Source: Nectonema munidae
Taxonomy: Eukaryota; Nematomorpha; Nectonematoida; Nectonematidae
NCBI GenBank assembly: GCA_030549495.1
Contig: JAUIRK010000898.1
Coordinates: 1,922,001 to 1,986,000, forward strand
Direction: 5' to 3'
Length of the DNA stretch: 64,000 bases
Positions within the stretch are counted from its first letter, which is position 1, and every line of letters begins with the position of its first letter. The position numbers were made by a program, and so were the translations under genes. Positions 34,420-47,237 of the stretch are shown here, one piece after another. The notes beneath the pieces are model-generated. The model was not told the DNA's origin. It ran no database searches and saw nothing but the letters and a program-made list of their open reading frames with translations.

Positions 34420-36875
34420 GAAAGAGTGTCCAGCCAAGTATAATGAAAAACTAGGAAAAAACCACGATTTTTTTAAATGAAAAACTAGGAAAAAGTAGAA
34501 AAATTCAAATAGAATCATGATATGGCAAATATATCTTATTTTCATATAGTATTAAATGAACAATTATATTGATAAAATATAACATTATTTTGCATCTCTA
34601 ATTCAGAATCAGACTGAACTAATTTTAAATATCTATTGTGGACTGAGAGTAAAGATTAATGAGCACATATGCTAAAATATGAAAATCAAAAAAGAAACAA
34701 TTTTATTAAACAAACTGAATGAAACAAAGAAAATAAAGCATTAAAAATTACAATAGCTTAAAATTCACTTTCACTTTTTTAAAAATGAATTTATTAATCG
34801 CATTCTTTTCATCCGAATATCATTTCTATCTTCAATGCATTTGTTACCTTCTGAAGATTTTCTTTTGCAACACATAAGAGGCCCTGACTAATATTTATCT
34901 CTTTAAAATTTTTGATTTTAAAACTTCAGCTAATCTATTGGCTTCTTCCAAAATTTGATTACCCTTTTCCATCTCTGTCTTGAGTTCTAACTCTCTCTCT
35001 TTAACAACTTTTTCTCTTTCATCAAGATTGCGTTTATTTTCTTGCTGTTCTTCAATCCTTTCTTTTCTTTCTTGTTCCTGAATAGTTAACTCCTTTTTTT
35101 TCTTCTCTGCCAACACCTCTTCTTGCCTTTCAGCTTCTCGCCTTTTTTCATACTTTTGATGGGCCTGTCTTACTGCAGTCAGATCTTTAGTTATTACGAT
35201 ATCTGTGACTTGCCTATGGATCCTAACAGCATCTTTTGTAAATCTTAGCCCATTAACTGACTCATCAGACAAAAGAGATCTCTCAGAAGTAAGCAACTTC
35301 TTGCTCACAGAAAGGCTTCTTTCTACATCCGCTTTTCATGTGAGATACATAGACATGTCATGACAACTTTTTTTCAAATTAGCATACTTAATCTGACAAC
35401 TGGCATTCTTTAAGTTAAAAATAACATTCTAGTAGTGATCTATTCTGATTAATGAGCCATCTTTGCTGTACACCAAACTTTTATCAATATGCTCTGACCT
35501 GTATATTTTCCATTCATCGGTAATTCTGGAGACAAAAGAATCTTTTATAGATGGCAATGCTAAGCAGAGTTCTCTTAAAACACATTGAGCTTTTTCTTGA
35601 TTTCTAACTTCGGGGTGAAGGCATTGAATACATTTGATAATTGTGTTATTCAAAGGTAGTTGTTTCATTTGAAGATAGGAACTGACTGATTGGTAGAATT
35701 TTCTTATATTACATAAAAAAAATTTTAACATGTTTTCATCAAAACCTCTCAAGATCTTCTGAGATTGTGCACCCATTTCGATTTCTTCAAGTTCAACTAA
35801 ATTTTTGTTGTCAAAAACATCAATCTCTTGAAGTTGTTTTCCTGTCATACTCACAACTATATCATTCTTAACAAACCTGTTGAGAAAAGTTTTCAACAAT
35901 GTCGACGATTCTTCATACAGTAAATGAATCATAGGCTCTTCCTTCTGAAATTTTTCAAAAAATGAATCAAACAAATACCAGAAAATGAATTTGTGCAAGA
36001 CATTCTTTGCTAGTAAGAAACTGGCTAATTCTTTGGTATCTGGTGTTCCGCTTCAGTTGTACAATTGTACGATTACTCTTTTTAGGAGGTTCTGTTAGAA
36101 AGTAATTATGAAGAGGTTTCTAATGTTTGAGAAGAAGCTCTAATGCTGGTACAAGTTTCAGCTACTGACACTGTACATGGCGAATGAAATATTCTTTTGA
36201 GCACGATCCTTTAGAATACCGCTGTAGTCCTCTCTTTGAGTGATATGAGTCTTGAACTACTGAAAAACACCGACGGCTAGCTGTTCAGCATTTTCACCGT
36301 AAACATGAAGATCTTTCCTGAAAGAGTTGTGCACTATGTGCAATGTGCATTGAACAAAAGATATTAGTCCTGGAAACTCAGCTGTCTTCAGATGACTTTG
36401 CACAGCGCTCCATATGGATTTATCTACATTTGGGCCATCGCTACCTAAAGATATCATCGGAGCTAATGGTATTTCAAAACTATTTTCTGTTAACGCATCT
36501 ATAAGAGCATTACTTAAAGTTACAGCTTTCGCATGTCCAAACAAGACTTTTCAAAAACATTGTACTTACTTCATCTTTATGGTAATTCCAAAATCGAATA
36601 AGCTCTAACTAAAATACAATAAAATATAAGAAATATAACCGAACTTAAAAATTTTTAATCAAAAAATAAACAAAACTAAATATATTAACAAAAAAAATAA
36701 ACTAAAAAGTATCTAACTAAAATTTTTGCCATTTAAAAATTTCGATTTTTAAGGAAGCAGAAAAAAATCAGTAGAAAATAATAAACTAGGAATACTAGGA
36801 TTGTTCTGTAAAAACTAGGAAAAAATAGGAACAACAACAAAAAAGTAGGAAAAACTAGGAATCGCTGGGATGCCT
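34420..36875 (-). mobile_element. hAT-like transposon relic, 2.5 kb
   Basis: GAAGATTA occurs exactly at 34412-34419 and 36876-36883, an 8-bp duplication. The inner ends, GAGTGTCCAGC and, read inward from the right, GGCATCCCAGC, are partially matching inverted repeats. Both subterminal regions repeat AAAACTAGGAAAAA several times. A broken hAT-like transposase lies on the minus strand. The exact element limits are less certain than for the other hAT copies because the terminal repeats have diverged. Confidence 0.65.
34895..36544 (-). pseudogene. hAT-like transposase with C-terminal coiled coil, broken
   Basis: The upstream segment (36544-36257) reads MISLGSDGPNVDKSIWSAVQ, with the Asp of the hAT-type second catalytic block, and then VQCTLHIVHNSFRKDLHVYG, where C-x2-H resembles the hAT C/H motif. 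The middle (35998-35429) includes QLPLNNTIIKCIQCLHPEVR. The last segment (35308-34895) has SDESVNGLRFTKDAVRIH and then a highly charged Glu/Lys/Arg coiled coil. I recognise this set from unnamed hAT-like proteins in invertebrate genomes. Stops and frame changes separate the three parts, so the gene is dead. Confidence 0.7.
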
Positions 36876-36883
36876 GAAGATTA

Positions 36884-37147
36884 GGAAGAAAATGAGTTGA
36901 AAAAACATTGAGTGATGATTAACTCAAATGAGAATTCATATAAGTATATATGCTCCTAGAAAAAACGAGTGGATACGAGTACGTTCAAAAAATAGGGCGA
37001 GTACGGGCGGACTTGATAAAATTTTAAAGGGTTATGGGGAGCTGGCTTGAAAAAGATTAGACTCCAGTTTCAGAACCATTGTTTTTAAACGGATGTCTGC
37101 TGCTCCATAGCTTATCAATTTACTTGGAAACCACTACATAAAATTAA
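36884..37147. other. No recognised feature
   Basis: A short AT-rich spacer; nothing supportable seen. Confidence 0.4.
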
Positions 37148-37312
37148 CTATGATTTTTTTTTTTTAATTTTTTAAAAAAAAAAAAGTTTTAAAAAAAATT
37201 AAAAATAAAAAAAATTTTTTTTAAAAAAAAAAAAAATTAAAAATGTAAAAAAAAAAATTTATTAAATAAAAAATTGGGGGGGAAAAAAAAAAAAAAAAAA
37301 AAAAAAAAAAGG
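37148..37312. repeat. Low-complexity A/T homopolymer block
   Basis: About 165 bp of alternating A and T homopolymers with one GGGGGGG run (37276-37282) and a 28-A tract at the end. This irregular pattern looks more like an assembly or consensus artefact than a normal microsatellite. Confidence 0.8.
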
Positions 37313-39465
37313 TTAAATTTAGAAAGCGGGGATACTTCCGATTTAGAATTTCTACTTCTCTATCTCTATTCGGCTCCACTTGGTTTCAATAAAGATGTTT
37401 CTCATTAGGTAAAACCTTACAATTTAGTCAACAGCCTTTTTATATTCATAATGGAACCTTCAACTCATTTATGTAACATTGGATGATTTACACTTTATTT
37501 TTAATCGAGATCATTTAAGATCTCATAAAAGTTTGGTTTTGTTAGTTAATTATTTAAACTATATATAATATGGTTAATTTTAAGTATATTGGTTTCTTTA
37601 TTAGTTAGAATTTGTTAATTAGTTAGTGAAAAAGTTGATGAAGAAGTAACTTTTCAAATTTTATGCCGTGTTTGCTGGTTAGTTACTATTGTTGCCAAGT
37701 TAATGAGATTTGATATTAAAAAATGCAAAATATTAATTAGAAAATGGATAGGAGCTTGAGCCATTAAAATTTCTTATAGCTCCCGCTCCACTCAAAATGT
37801 TTAGCTTGGCTCCTGCTTCGGTTTCTCCAAAATTATTTCCTATATGCAAAGGCTGAAAATTTTAGGAGTTAAAAGGTTTAAAATTATTAAATAATTTAAA
37901 AATAAATTATCTCATCAACAAAACAGCAATCCTGACCTTCTTTAAGTCAAAATTATACAAGCTCTGAATAAGTATATACACAGAAACTTTTTAGAGGGAC
38001 ACTAACCACAAAAATACTGAGCATGTTTTTATAAAAAGTAACCTGTATTCCTAACAGATAAATTTACTATTTGTTATGATTATAAAATTTTGTATATATT
38101 TTTTGCTAGGTAATGAGGGAAAATAAGAACAAGTCTCTAAAATTTGGAAAATATATTTCTATAATTATGCAAAAATGAATAATCGGAATGCGGCTAATGT
38201 ATATGCTTAATTTAGAGAGTAAAAATATACATATCACAGGTTTAACTGTTTTTATATTTCGAAGGAGAGATGCGGAGTTGTTATTTGAATTAAAATTTTT
38301 AAGCATTTCCAATTCCGCTAATCTGTTTCTAAGTATCGTAAAAGTACTAAATTAGATTTAGATACAGCTCTAACTCATTGTTAGCAGATTTGGTCTTAAT
38401 GTTTTTTGAAGTTTTAATATAAACAAAAATTTTAAATTAAAATTTATGTCGAAATTGTTTTTAAAAATGCTGTGAGCTAAAAAAAACAAAAAAAACCCTC
38501 CAAAGTAACGCATGTGTAACGTTTGATTACCCACTCCCCTTACTACTTCAATTATCTCTTTTCAATCTCATAATCACTCTCAGTAAAACCCTCTCCCATG
38601 CCCGATTCTTCTAAATTAGATTTAAATAATAATTGAAATTTTGGACTTATTTCTGATTGAGATTATTCAAAAATTTTGTTTTCTATTTGATATGCAATGA
38701 ACAGATTTCTTTATATTCTGGCACTTTCATCGTTTGTGCTCGTGTTTAAGGTTTATTTTTTATATCTAATAGAGCACGGGTCAATAAAGACCACAATATT
38801 CACGAACTATTCTGAAATTCATTGAATTAAGCTTAGGTACAAATAATCAAGTCTTAATTAATTGAAATATTAATTAAACTGATTATAAAGAATGTTTCCA
38901 AAAAAAATTTCTAATTGATCTTCATTTCTGAGCACATGCCTCTCTGTAACGAAACTAAAAATCCCTCTCCTCTATTATATATCTCCCATTTAAAATAGCA
39001 ATTAAGCTAAAAAAATCACTATTAAGTGCTCAAATAAGATTAACTCTTGAAATTTAAATTGAATAAATAATTTTAAACTTTTTTTATAAACGACATGAGA
39101 AAAGAAGAACAAGGAAGTATTTATATTAAAAAAATAATTTTTTGCTTAAAATTAAAAAGAGGCTCACATTTGTTTCAAATCTCTCAAATAAAACAAGAAG
39201 ATATTAAAATACAATTAAAAAAAAGTTTATCTATATTTTTTTGAATTTTAGTAAGAGTATCAAAATTGATCTTGAAAAAAACATTTTATAATTTATTGTA
39301 AAATTTTTCTTTATTCTATTTATGTATATTTTTTGATAAATATAGTAGGCAGATAGATTTCTGAGTACTTTGATCGTTCTGCTTGACTTATTAGAAGATA
39401 TTGAGTTAGATAGAAATCGGCAAGTAGTGGGTATTAAAGATTGTAAATAGTTAAATTTTTATTCT
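37313..39465. other. No recognised gene
   Basis: AT-rich. GCTCCCGCTCCA and GGCTCCTGCTTCGG at 37780-37830 may be a MITE remnant, but no flanking duplication was found. The 68-codon frame at 38106-38312 has no recognisable content. Confidence 0.4.
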
Positions 39466-40062
39466 AGACATGAAAAATGCTTTAAGTAGTGATTTTAAAA
39501 AGGTTTTCAATTTGCTTAATGACTAGTGAGAGGGAGTTTAGGATAGGGCATAATTTCAGTTAGTGAGTCCGGGATTTTATGAATGTAAAAGAGACAAGCT
39601 TGTCAATGTTGGTGCAGAGAGGAAATAGAAAGTTGCATATGAAAAATAGGTGGTGAAGGGATTAAATGCAACAGCAACCAAACTGCAAAAGAGGCTATCA
39701 TTTATTTTAATGTGAAAAAGATAAGCTTTCCATGGAAAATGAGAGGATAGCCAACAGATAGTGTTGCGGGGAAGTGTCTACTGTTTTCAGTAGGGAGAAG
39801 AGTGTAAGATATCTATATTTGGGAGTTTGGTAGTGAATGCGCTATGATAAGCTTTGAGTAAAGTTTGCCATTAACGATTTCATGAGTTTTCGTTTTGATT
39901 CCGAAATGGTTGCATGCCTATGGAAGAAACCTGTGAAATATTTGTGTTAGTAGGGTGTCTTTTATCTAGTTGTTGCACTAAAGTATTTTTGTGAATATCG
40001 TAGTTCACTAGGCACCAGTATAAGTAGATGTCGAAAAATTTTGAGATTTTTAGTTTTATTTT
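39466..40062 (-). mobile_element. LINE 3' fragment, third copy, diverged
   Basis: The reverse strand translates to LPRNTICWLSSHFPWKAYLF, matching LPRNIIRWLSSHCPCNAYFF of the LINE at 12555, followed by diverged sequence aligning with its post-RNase H tail. It is heavily mutated and older than the other two copies. It lies head to head with the copy at 40305. Confidence 0.65.
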
Positions 40063-40304
40063 TCTATGGTGTGATGAAAAGTCATGAGGTATATTTTGTC
40101 TGGCACGTCTTTTTATCTAAATACACATATATATACTCAAAAAACTTAAAAAATTTCAAATTTATTCATTAACAATTAAAGAAGTGTAAATATTTAAAAA
40201 ACAACTTATGTAAATGATGATTAAAAAAATAATTAAAAAATATGTTTTAAGTGGATATATATAAACCATGGTGGATCCAGAAATTGATTATAGGGAAGGG
40301 GGCG

Positions 40305-42133
40305 CATTTTCTCCACTAAAACAAATACAAATCGAAGTCCAAAAATACAAAATTTCCTTTAACCCTAATAAATTCTACTTGATTCATTTCACATGCAAAA
40401 TAATCAAACCATTACAAATATATCTTGGGCTAACCTTTCAAAGCTAAAATTCTTGACTCATTTCAAGAGCACTTCAAAAATATTAGTTAAAACTCTTTTC
40501 TCTCTTAAATACGCAATATCTTAAAAATGGGGTCCACTTCAAAAATCACAAAATTTATTTATAATTGTCTCATATTCTCTGTCCTCCAATATGGAATTCT
40601 TTCATGGGGCTCATCTTTGAAACATCAGTCATCCCTTACTCATCTTAACAAAATTCATCGCCTTTGACTTCTTTCTATCACTAACGCCCACCACACTCCA
40701 CCACAAAACTTGGAGAAATCACTAATACATTACCCTCCATCCCAATCACTTTTCGCTTCTTATAAAATACATAATCCCTTTCTGCTCTACACCTCTACCT
40801 ACACCGACCTATGCACAAATCAAACATCCCAATCACTACCCGATTACAATTCTTTACTAATTCAGTTCGCTACTAACAAACATCCTATCAAGTGCTACCT
40901 TTGAATCACCCAATAGAGCTCATCCACCCTTCTTTGTCTCCTCTCTACACCACTAACATCTGTCATAATAGATAACTTCCCATAAAGTCTATAACTCACC
41001 AACGTACAACGAACACTATCAACTCGCTTTAATTTTCACTTACGGTTCCAAATCACAACATCGCTCTTCAGTTGCATGCGCATTCTTCCTACGAAACACA
41101 AAAAATCCCTTTTCTTATCCCACATACAAACCTAGATCCAGAAATCACGGCACATGAAACAGAAATTCACGCAGTATTACTATCATGCAACATATTCCTT
41201 AACAACCTAACTTCTTTTTCTACCTCTTTTAAATATATCACCTTTTTCACGGACTCAGAAAATTTAATAAATGACCTAAAGCTTAATAATAAAATCTCAC
41301 ACTCAACTTTTATTTTGGCTAACAAACTTATTCACCTATCTAATCACTTCGAATTAAAAATCGTCTGGTGCCTAGCTCATTCCAGCTGTTTCGAAAACTA
41401 CCTTTCCATTACATTGCAAAATAAAGTCACTTTTTTACCTTTGGATCCCTACAACTGAATAGTTTAATCAAAGATTTTTATGCAAAGATGATTGTAGTCA
41501 TCTGATTAAATCGTATACTTATTCATATGAAATCAGAGAAATCGTAAAGCCTGACATAAAATTTGAATAAAATTTTTTTCCAATTAAAATATAAATTTTT
41601 CAAAAATATTGTAACTAATAAAAAGGATATATAAATCTTCAAAATATGAAACTTTAAAAAAAGGAAGAAAATATTTATTTAAAAAAGCTCTAAATATATA
41701 TATTTATATTGATTTGGAAAATAGAAGTATATTAAAGGAGATTCTGCATAAGTAGTTTGAAGTAAAATTTCCATGGACCCCTTGAAATTCTTCCATGGAC
41801 CCCTAGAGGTCACCCCCGGTTGGGAACCACTGCCCTACACTACTACTGTTGCAACAATTTACTGACTCAACCATCACATTCACCTCTGACATCTACGCCT
41901 TTTTCGGAACCCTTATCAAACAAACACTTTCACACACTCCTTCGAAACATCATTTGCTTGCTATCATCCCCATTGCCCATGTAATGCCTACTTTTTCAAA
42001 TTTAAACTTTACTCAAACCCTTTCTGTCAATTTAGCTGTCCTTACATTGAAACACATATACACATTCTCTTCTATTGTCCTATATTTCATTCTCACCGAC
42101 ATCAATTCCTTTAGAAATCCCCCTACCTACCTA
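40305..42133 (+). mobile_element. LINE 3' part, second copy, interrupted by MITE
   Basis: This reaches further 5' than the copy at 12555. The RT portion includes LNPNKFYLIHF and IYLGLTF (40360-40440), then LQYGILSWGSSLKHQ at 40590. RNase H is well kept at 41120-41400 (ETEIHAV, FFTDSENLIND, HFELKIVWCLAHS). The MITE at 41432-41832 replaces part of the tail, which resumes at 41833 and ends with a CTAC run at 42118-42133. Stops and small deletions make it inactive. It is about as diverged from the 12555 copy as expected for two old members of one family. Confidence 0.85.
41432..41832 (+). mobile_element. hAT MITE inserted in LINE copy
   Basis: The same family as 24129-24559, with the same internal sequence and the right end GGTTGGGAACCACTG. 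The left end is missing with adjoining LINE sequence (the counterpart of about 13440-13520), which suggests a deletion after insertion. Confidence 0.88.
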
Positions 42134-42142
42134 TATATAATA

Positions 42143-43035
42143 CAGTATAATCTCCCAATACCGACTACCCAGAAAACCGAATCTCATGCTAAACCGAACA
42201 TTTTTTCAAATCCGAAATTTTTCCTATTCTTTTCTTAAATAAAATGCCTTCTAAATACCGGATTTTTCCCAATTTCAAATACTGAACAGATTGTTCAGTC
42301 CAAAAATATTAAATCATATTCATAAAATCGAGTGTTCTGTTAAAAATAAGGCTTATTGCAACCACAACATAATAGGTCTACCAGCAACATTACACGCGAA
42401 GTTTTGGATCAATGAACGGTATTGTTAAGGTTACGTAATGGATGAAAAGAAGTATTTCTTAGGGTAAACTTTAATGACAATTGTTATTTTATAACAGATA
42501 ATAAATGTTAAATCAATTTACACCCGAACTTTTTACAGCAACTTCTAAAAACAGATCGGTAAGTTGAATAAAAAAAACAACGAAACGATGCACAGCAGTT
42601 ATGCATTAGTTGAAGCATAAAGAGTCGCTTACACACCTAGCGGGAAGCGCTCTTTATTTTTCATGTTTGGCAAAAAGAAAACAAACAGAACTTGACTTAT
42701 GCTTAAATCAATTGAAGAAGTTGAGAATGGCTTGACAAGAGCAGATGCTGCGAAAAAGTATGGATTTTAGAAGAGTTGATGATGGTAGGGTTTAGGACAA
42801 CCAGAGACAAGAAGAACATTCCCATCTGAGGCACTTGCAAAAGCGCAAAAATTTGCTGAACAACTAACTCTTAATGATTTAAGAGGGAAAGTTTTTTGAA
42901 GCTGGATTGAGGATAATGCCTGAGTTCCATGCTCTAATAAAGACATTGCCAATATCGAAAAAATTGGTGGAAGTGGAAGGATTTTTAGAAAGGAAAAAGT
43001 CCATACGTTTGGAAAGCTAGAGAGCTCTCGTTCGG
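42143..43035 (+). mobile_element. pogo/Tigger-type transposon relic
   Basis: After TA at 42141 the sequence begins CAGTATAATCTCCCAATACC, like pogo/Tigger terminal repeats. A decayed CENP-B-type helix-turn-helix follows at 42672-42767: a KRKQTELDL-like start and then SIEEVENGLTRADAAKKYG in a shifted frame. Weaker homology to the second HTH is seen to about 43035. No DDE core and no right end were recognised, so it is a truncated fossil. Confidence 0.6.
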
Positions 43036-43872
43036 TAGTGTGGTTCGGAAAGTAGGCAAAATGAGTTGAGCTGATCAGATATTTGGAAAGTGGACTAGCG
43101 TTTTCCTGATTATTTTCTCGAATAGTTTGCCTACAATTAGTAAGATGAATGGGATGCCAGTTGATAAATTTAGGAAAATATATGACTTCAAAATTGAAAT
43201 AACTTATTTATAATGATTGAACATATTATAAAATTAAACTAAAGAATTTGTGCGATTGATAGAAAATTAAGTCTTTGTGTACTGTTTACGCGCGAAGAAG
43301 TGTGTTTCTTGGCGTCATTGTGCATTTGAACTATACGGTTAGGCACTCAAGATATTGCAAAACTAAGACGCTAGTGAAATTATATAGTGAAGGGGAGAAA
43401 TTTCAGTAAGAAAAATGGAAAATACCTTGCAAAAAGATTAGCCTTTAGGGAGAGAGGGGCTCATCTAAATCTGTACTTTGAGACGGTTTAATCCCCTATT
43501 AAACACAGATATGTTTGTATTTATCATTCAAAATTTACTCTTTTATATGTTATTTATAAAAAAATATATTAAAAATTTTGTATACAACCGAATCTTTATT
43601 ATTTTAAAAAATTTTCAAAATTTTGCGGGGATCGGGCTTAAAAGCTATAAGCACGACACTGACTTTATTACATAAAATAATTGCATCTTTTATTACAGTA
43701 TAAATAGGCTACCCAAAATTCTAACATTTGTCTTCTATTTCAGAAAAAAATAACACATTTGTCACAAAAACTTTTTCAAAATGGCTTACCGAATTAAAGC
43801 AAAAAGTCTCGTTTTACATGATTCCATTTATTTTATGATACCTTTTATTAACGCTTTACAAACATTATTGTC
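43036..43872. other. No recognised gene
   Basis: AT-rich sequence. The short frames at 43478-43675 and 43781-43978 have no recognisable content, and the second overlaps a MITE. Confidence 0.4.
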
Positions 43873-43880
43873 TTCTAAGG

Positions 43881-44508
43881 CAAGGGTTCTCAACCTTTTT
43901 TCTACCATGGCCCCCTTTTTGCCCAAGTATTATTGTATGGCCCATAAAGTATTTTTTATATATTTTTCTATATTTTAGAAGAGAAAAATGAAAATTTGTA
44001 ATTTTTTCATGAAGTTATTCATTCAAAGAATATAACATCAGAGCAAAAAAACTGTAAAATTCCTTCAAAAATTATAGTGCTTCTAAATCATAACTTTTTT
44101 TCATAATAGTTTAGAATTAGAGTTGCTTTCCAATTGAGTCTTTTTTACTTAATATTAACGGTCTAAGCCAAGTAGATGTGGAAACAAAACTATAAAAAAG
44201 TTCATGAAAATAGAATTTTTATATAAAGTTTCAAGATATAGTTGCTTAAATAGTTTTAGCATCATATGTACATAATATAGAAAAATCGACAAAGCTTTGG
44301 AGCATTTTTATAAATAAGAATTAGTCTTTTCTTCAACTTACCTTTTTAATTTTAAACATCCATCTATATCAATACCAACTTTTAACTTGTTTTGTGACTT
44401 CTCTACGATCTGATGTATTGTATGGAAATCATATTTTTTTCTGTGGCCCCCTTAAAATTTCTTGTGGCCTCTCAGGGGGCCATATGGCCCACTTTGAGAA
44501 ACCCTGCA
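43881..44508 (+). mobile_element. hAT MITE, 628 bp
   Basis: The left end CAAGGGTTCTCAACC and right end GAGAAACCCTGCA are approximate inverted repeats of the CAGGGGTTCTCAA hAT type. TTCTAAGG (43873-43880) and GTCTAAGG (44509-44516) agree at 7 of 8 positions. Internal GGCCCCCTT and GGGGGCCATATGGCCC near the two ends extend the inverted repeat. Confidence 0.8.
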
Positions 44509-44516
44509 GTCTAAGG

Positions 44517-44825
44517 AAGCGTTTTTCAAAGTTTTTTTACTGCGACCCATAGCAAGAAGCCCAGTTAGCATCGCGACCCATAATACTTAGGTGTAATAAG
44601 ACAAACTCTGATCACTATAGGTTCATTTATTCAGCATTGATAAATTTATATGTATATATTTTTATGATCTACACATTGTTTTATTTATTTGTATGAATAA
44701 AATATTAACACTTTTAGATTTTCTTTACTTTGCTCTCCCGTGATTTCCTTTCGCTTTTGCCACGACCCATTTTATTTTTCGCGTGAACCACTGAAGGGTC
44801 GGGATCCACAGTTTGAAAAACACTG
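44517..44825 (+). mobile_element. hAT MITE, 309 bp, abutting the previous one
   Basis: The left end AAGCGTTTTTCAAAG pairs with the right end read inward, CAGTGTTTTTCAAAC. The duplication GTCTAAGG (44509-44516) recurs as CTCTAAGG at 44826-44833. The left flank is the same 8 bp that bound the right side of the MITE at 43881-44508. A partial copy in reverse orientation lies at 49450. Confidence 0.82.
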
Positions 44826-44833
44826 CTCTAAGG

Positions 44834-47107
44834 GAACTTGTTTTTTCAAGTGCTCACTTTTTTTCATTGTAGTGTAAAAACACTACCACAGAATCAGCCA
44901 TCATGCTAAAGCCAGTATCTGATAGGAATTTCAGTATCATCCATCCAGAAGATATCCGCCTTTCATATAATCTGATCTAAACGTAAAAGCTGAAAAAAGG
45001 AAAATTAAAATATAAAATTGATGCAAAACAACTTCTAGCATGTGATGTTCTAACAAGTTTCATAGAATGACGTGGCTAACGGTAGTGTAATCATATTCTG
45101 GCATAGAGAGGGCATGGAGTTTATTCTGGCATAGAGATGAGTGTAAATACAAAGCATATTAGATACATTGATATAAGACTTGCCTCCCATATGATGCAAA
45201 TAAAGACCAAAATATTGTTTTAATTAAATAACAGCTGAAGCTAAGCTTTACATCACTATTGTAAATGATGTCTAAAAATTTCAAGATTATTATGCCCTAG
45301 CATTTTACACGTACGACATTTTACCCAAACACACACTAATTCAAGCATAAAAGGCAATCGGTCAAGCTAAAACGTGTACATTTTTACATGTCAAAGTAAA
45401 GATCATTCATAATTGCGATTTTTTATTGCTATTAACTTTCATGTGAAAAAGTAAAAAATCTCTATTTAGTCGAAATTTTACCTTGATCCAAATTTGATTA
45501 TATTAAATGAATTAAATAAGTTATTTAATTAGATTTAAAATAAAATTTTGAAAATTATGCAAGATTTTAAAGTGAAATGAGTTGGTACGTTTTTGTTTAT
45601 TTCAACTCTCTTTTTTATGCAACACTAAGATATTTTTATGGAATGACATATTTATTATAAGATATCTACGATAATTCCAAGAACGAACTTACAAAAACTT
45701 TCCTTTGAAAAGAACACCCACAATAAATTTTGTTATGAAAAAATTTTTGCATTTGCAGTATGGACATTTCACGTCAATTCAATCAGCCATTTTTTCGACA
45801 TCTATCAATTTTTTAAAGGATATACTTATAGAACTCGTTAAGACAAGTTTGACGACATTTATCTCAACTTCATAAGTCATGTGGTTCTCGAGATATAAAC
45901 AATCAAAGTTGGTTCAAAAGGGTCATCTTTGTAAAAATTGGGAATACCAAAAGCTGAAAATCTCTACGACCGTTGAAGTTACAGACATTAACATATTAAA
46001 GCTAATAAAATGCATCAGCCTTTCACATTTTTTTAAAAGGTCAATCAAAAAAAGACTTTTAAATTTACATTTGACGCTAAAAATGTCATTTTACATAGAA
46101 ATCGATTTTTCTGTAATTTTGCCTAAAACTTTGTACATGTGTACATATTAATATAATCCGAAAATTTTTTTTAGGAAAAAATGATATTTTATGCACTATA
46201 GTGCAACATATGTGTATATAGAACAAAAAATATTCAATAAATGTGTATGTATATACTTTCTTTTACATAAAAAATTAGCCAAAAAATGTGTATAAAATAT
46301 TTCCTTTTATCTAAACATTGATAAAAAGGGTGAGTTTTACGTTTAGATAGAAAACTAATTTCTCTTGATATGGTACTGAGTTGAGTCTTAAACAAATTAT
46401 TCTAAAAAGATTTTTGCATAACAGCTACAGGCAAGTACAACAACTGGAAGAAATTAGCTTAACTGTTCAAAGTGTTGATGAAAGATACGCACTATCTAAA
46501 CATTCTTCTGTGAACAGTATATGTTATTGATAAATATGAATTTTGAAGGAAAGATCTTATAAAATCGAATATTCTTCATCTTCATAATTTTATCTTGTGT
46601 TAAAAATTTTCAATAGAACTAAATTGCAATCACTGAAGACGATAATAAATAACTGAAATGTTTACTTACAGAGATGTATTTTTTATTGACCAAGAATTGA
46701 AAGTGATATTAATGTTATAAATATGTTTGATAGGTTTTCTTGGTAAAAATTAAAGTTCGTTTCAGTTGGCACCCATCAAATTTTTTTGTGGGAGCTAACA
46801 AGCGCATGCAAATTTTGGAGGCTTTAACGCAAGTACGAGTAAAAAACTTCTCTTCTTGCAATACTCTAACTAATATATGTTATATGTCATGAATTTACAC
46901 AGGTTGAAATGTTGTATCCAACTAGTGTTTATGTTTTTACGATACATTTTTTGAGAAAGGAGAATGTTATGAGAATATTTGTCTAGACTCAATCAATATT
47001 TTTAATTATTTTATTTAAAATTTGTTAAAACATAGTAATAAAATTAATATATCTTATTTTAGGAATAGATTTGAAAAAAAACGAAAGCAGTATTGAAGCG
47101 AACCTCT
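44834..47107. other. No recognised gene
   Basis: AT-rich. ATTCTGGCATAGAGA is directly repeated at 45096 and 45122. The 90-codon frame at 45879-46151 could be part of an unidentified dispersed repeat, but nothing supports a gene. Confidence 0.4.
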
Positions 47108-47111
47108 TTAA

Positions 47112-47233
47112 TCCTTTGAGGACGAGTGGGACACCAGTGTCCTAAGAAATGAAAATTGTCTGGTTTGAATGTATAAAATTCCATTAAAAAAGAAAGCAGA
47201 CGAATCGTCTCCAAAATTTTGATCTTCAAAGGG
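47112..47233 (+). mobile_element. piggyBac-type MITE, 122 bp
   Basis: TTAA at 47108-47111 and 47234-47237 flank ends TCCTTTGAGGA and, read inward from the right, CCCTTTGAAGA. A perfect inner palindrome GGACACCAGTGTCC-like segment lies at 47132-47147. Length, TTAA duplication and repeats fit a non-autonomous piggyBac derivative, unrelated in sequence to the element at 7708. Confidence 0.75.
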
Positions 47234-47237
47234 TTAA

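Noticed and set aside
45879-46151. 90-codon open frame with Lys-rich content
   Set aside because: AT-rich translation without family features; may be part of a repeat, but no second copy was found here.
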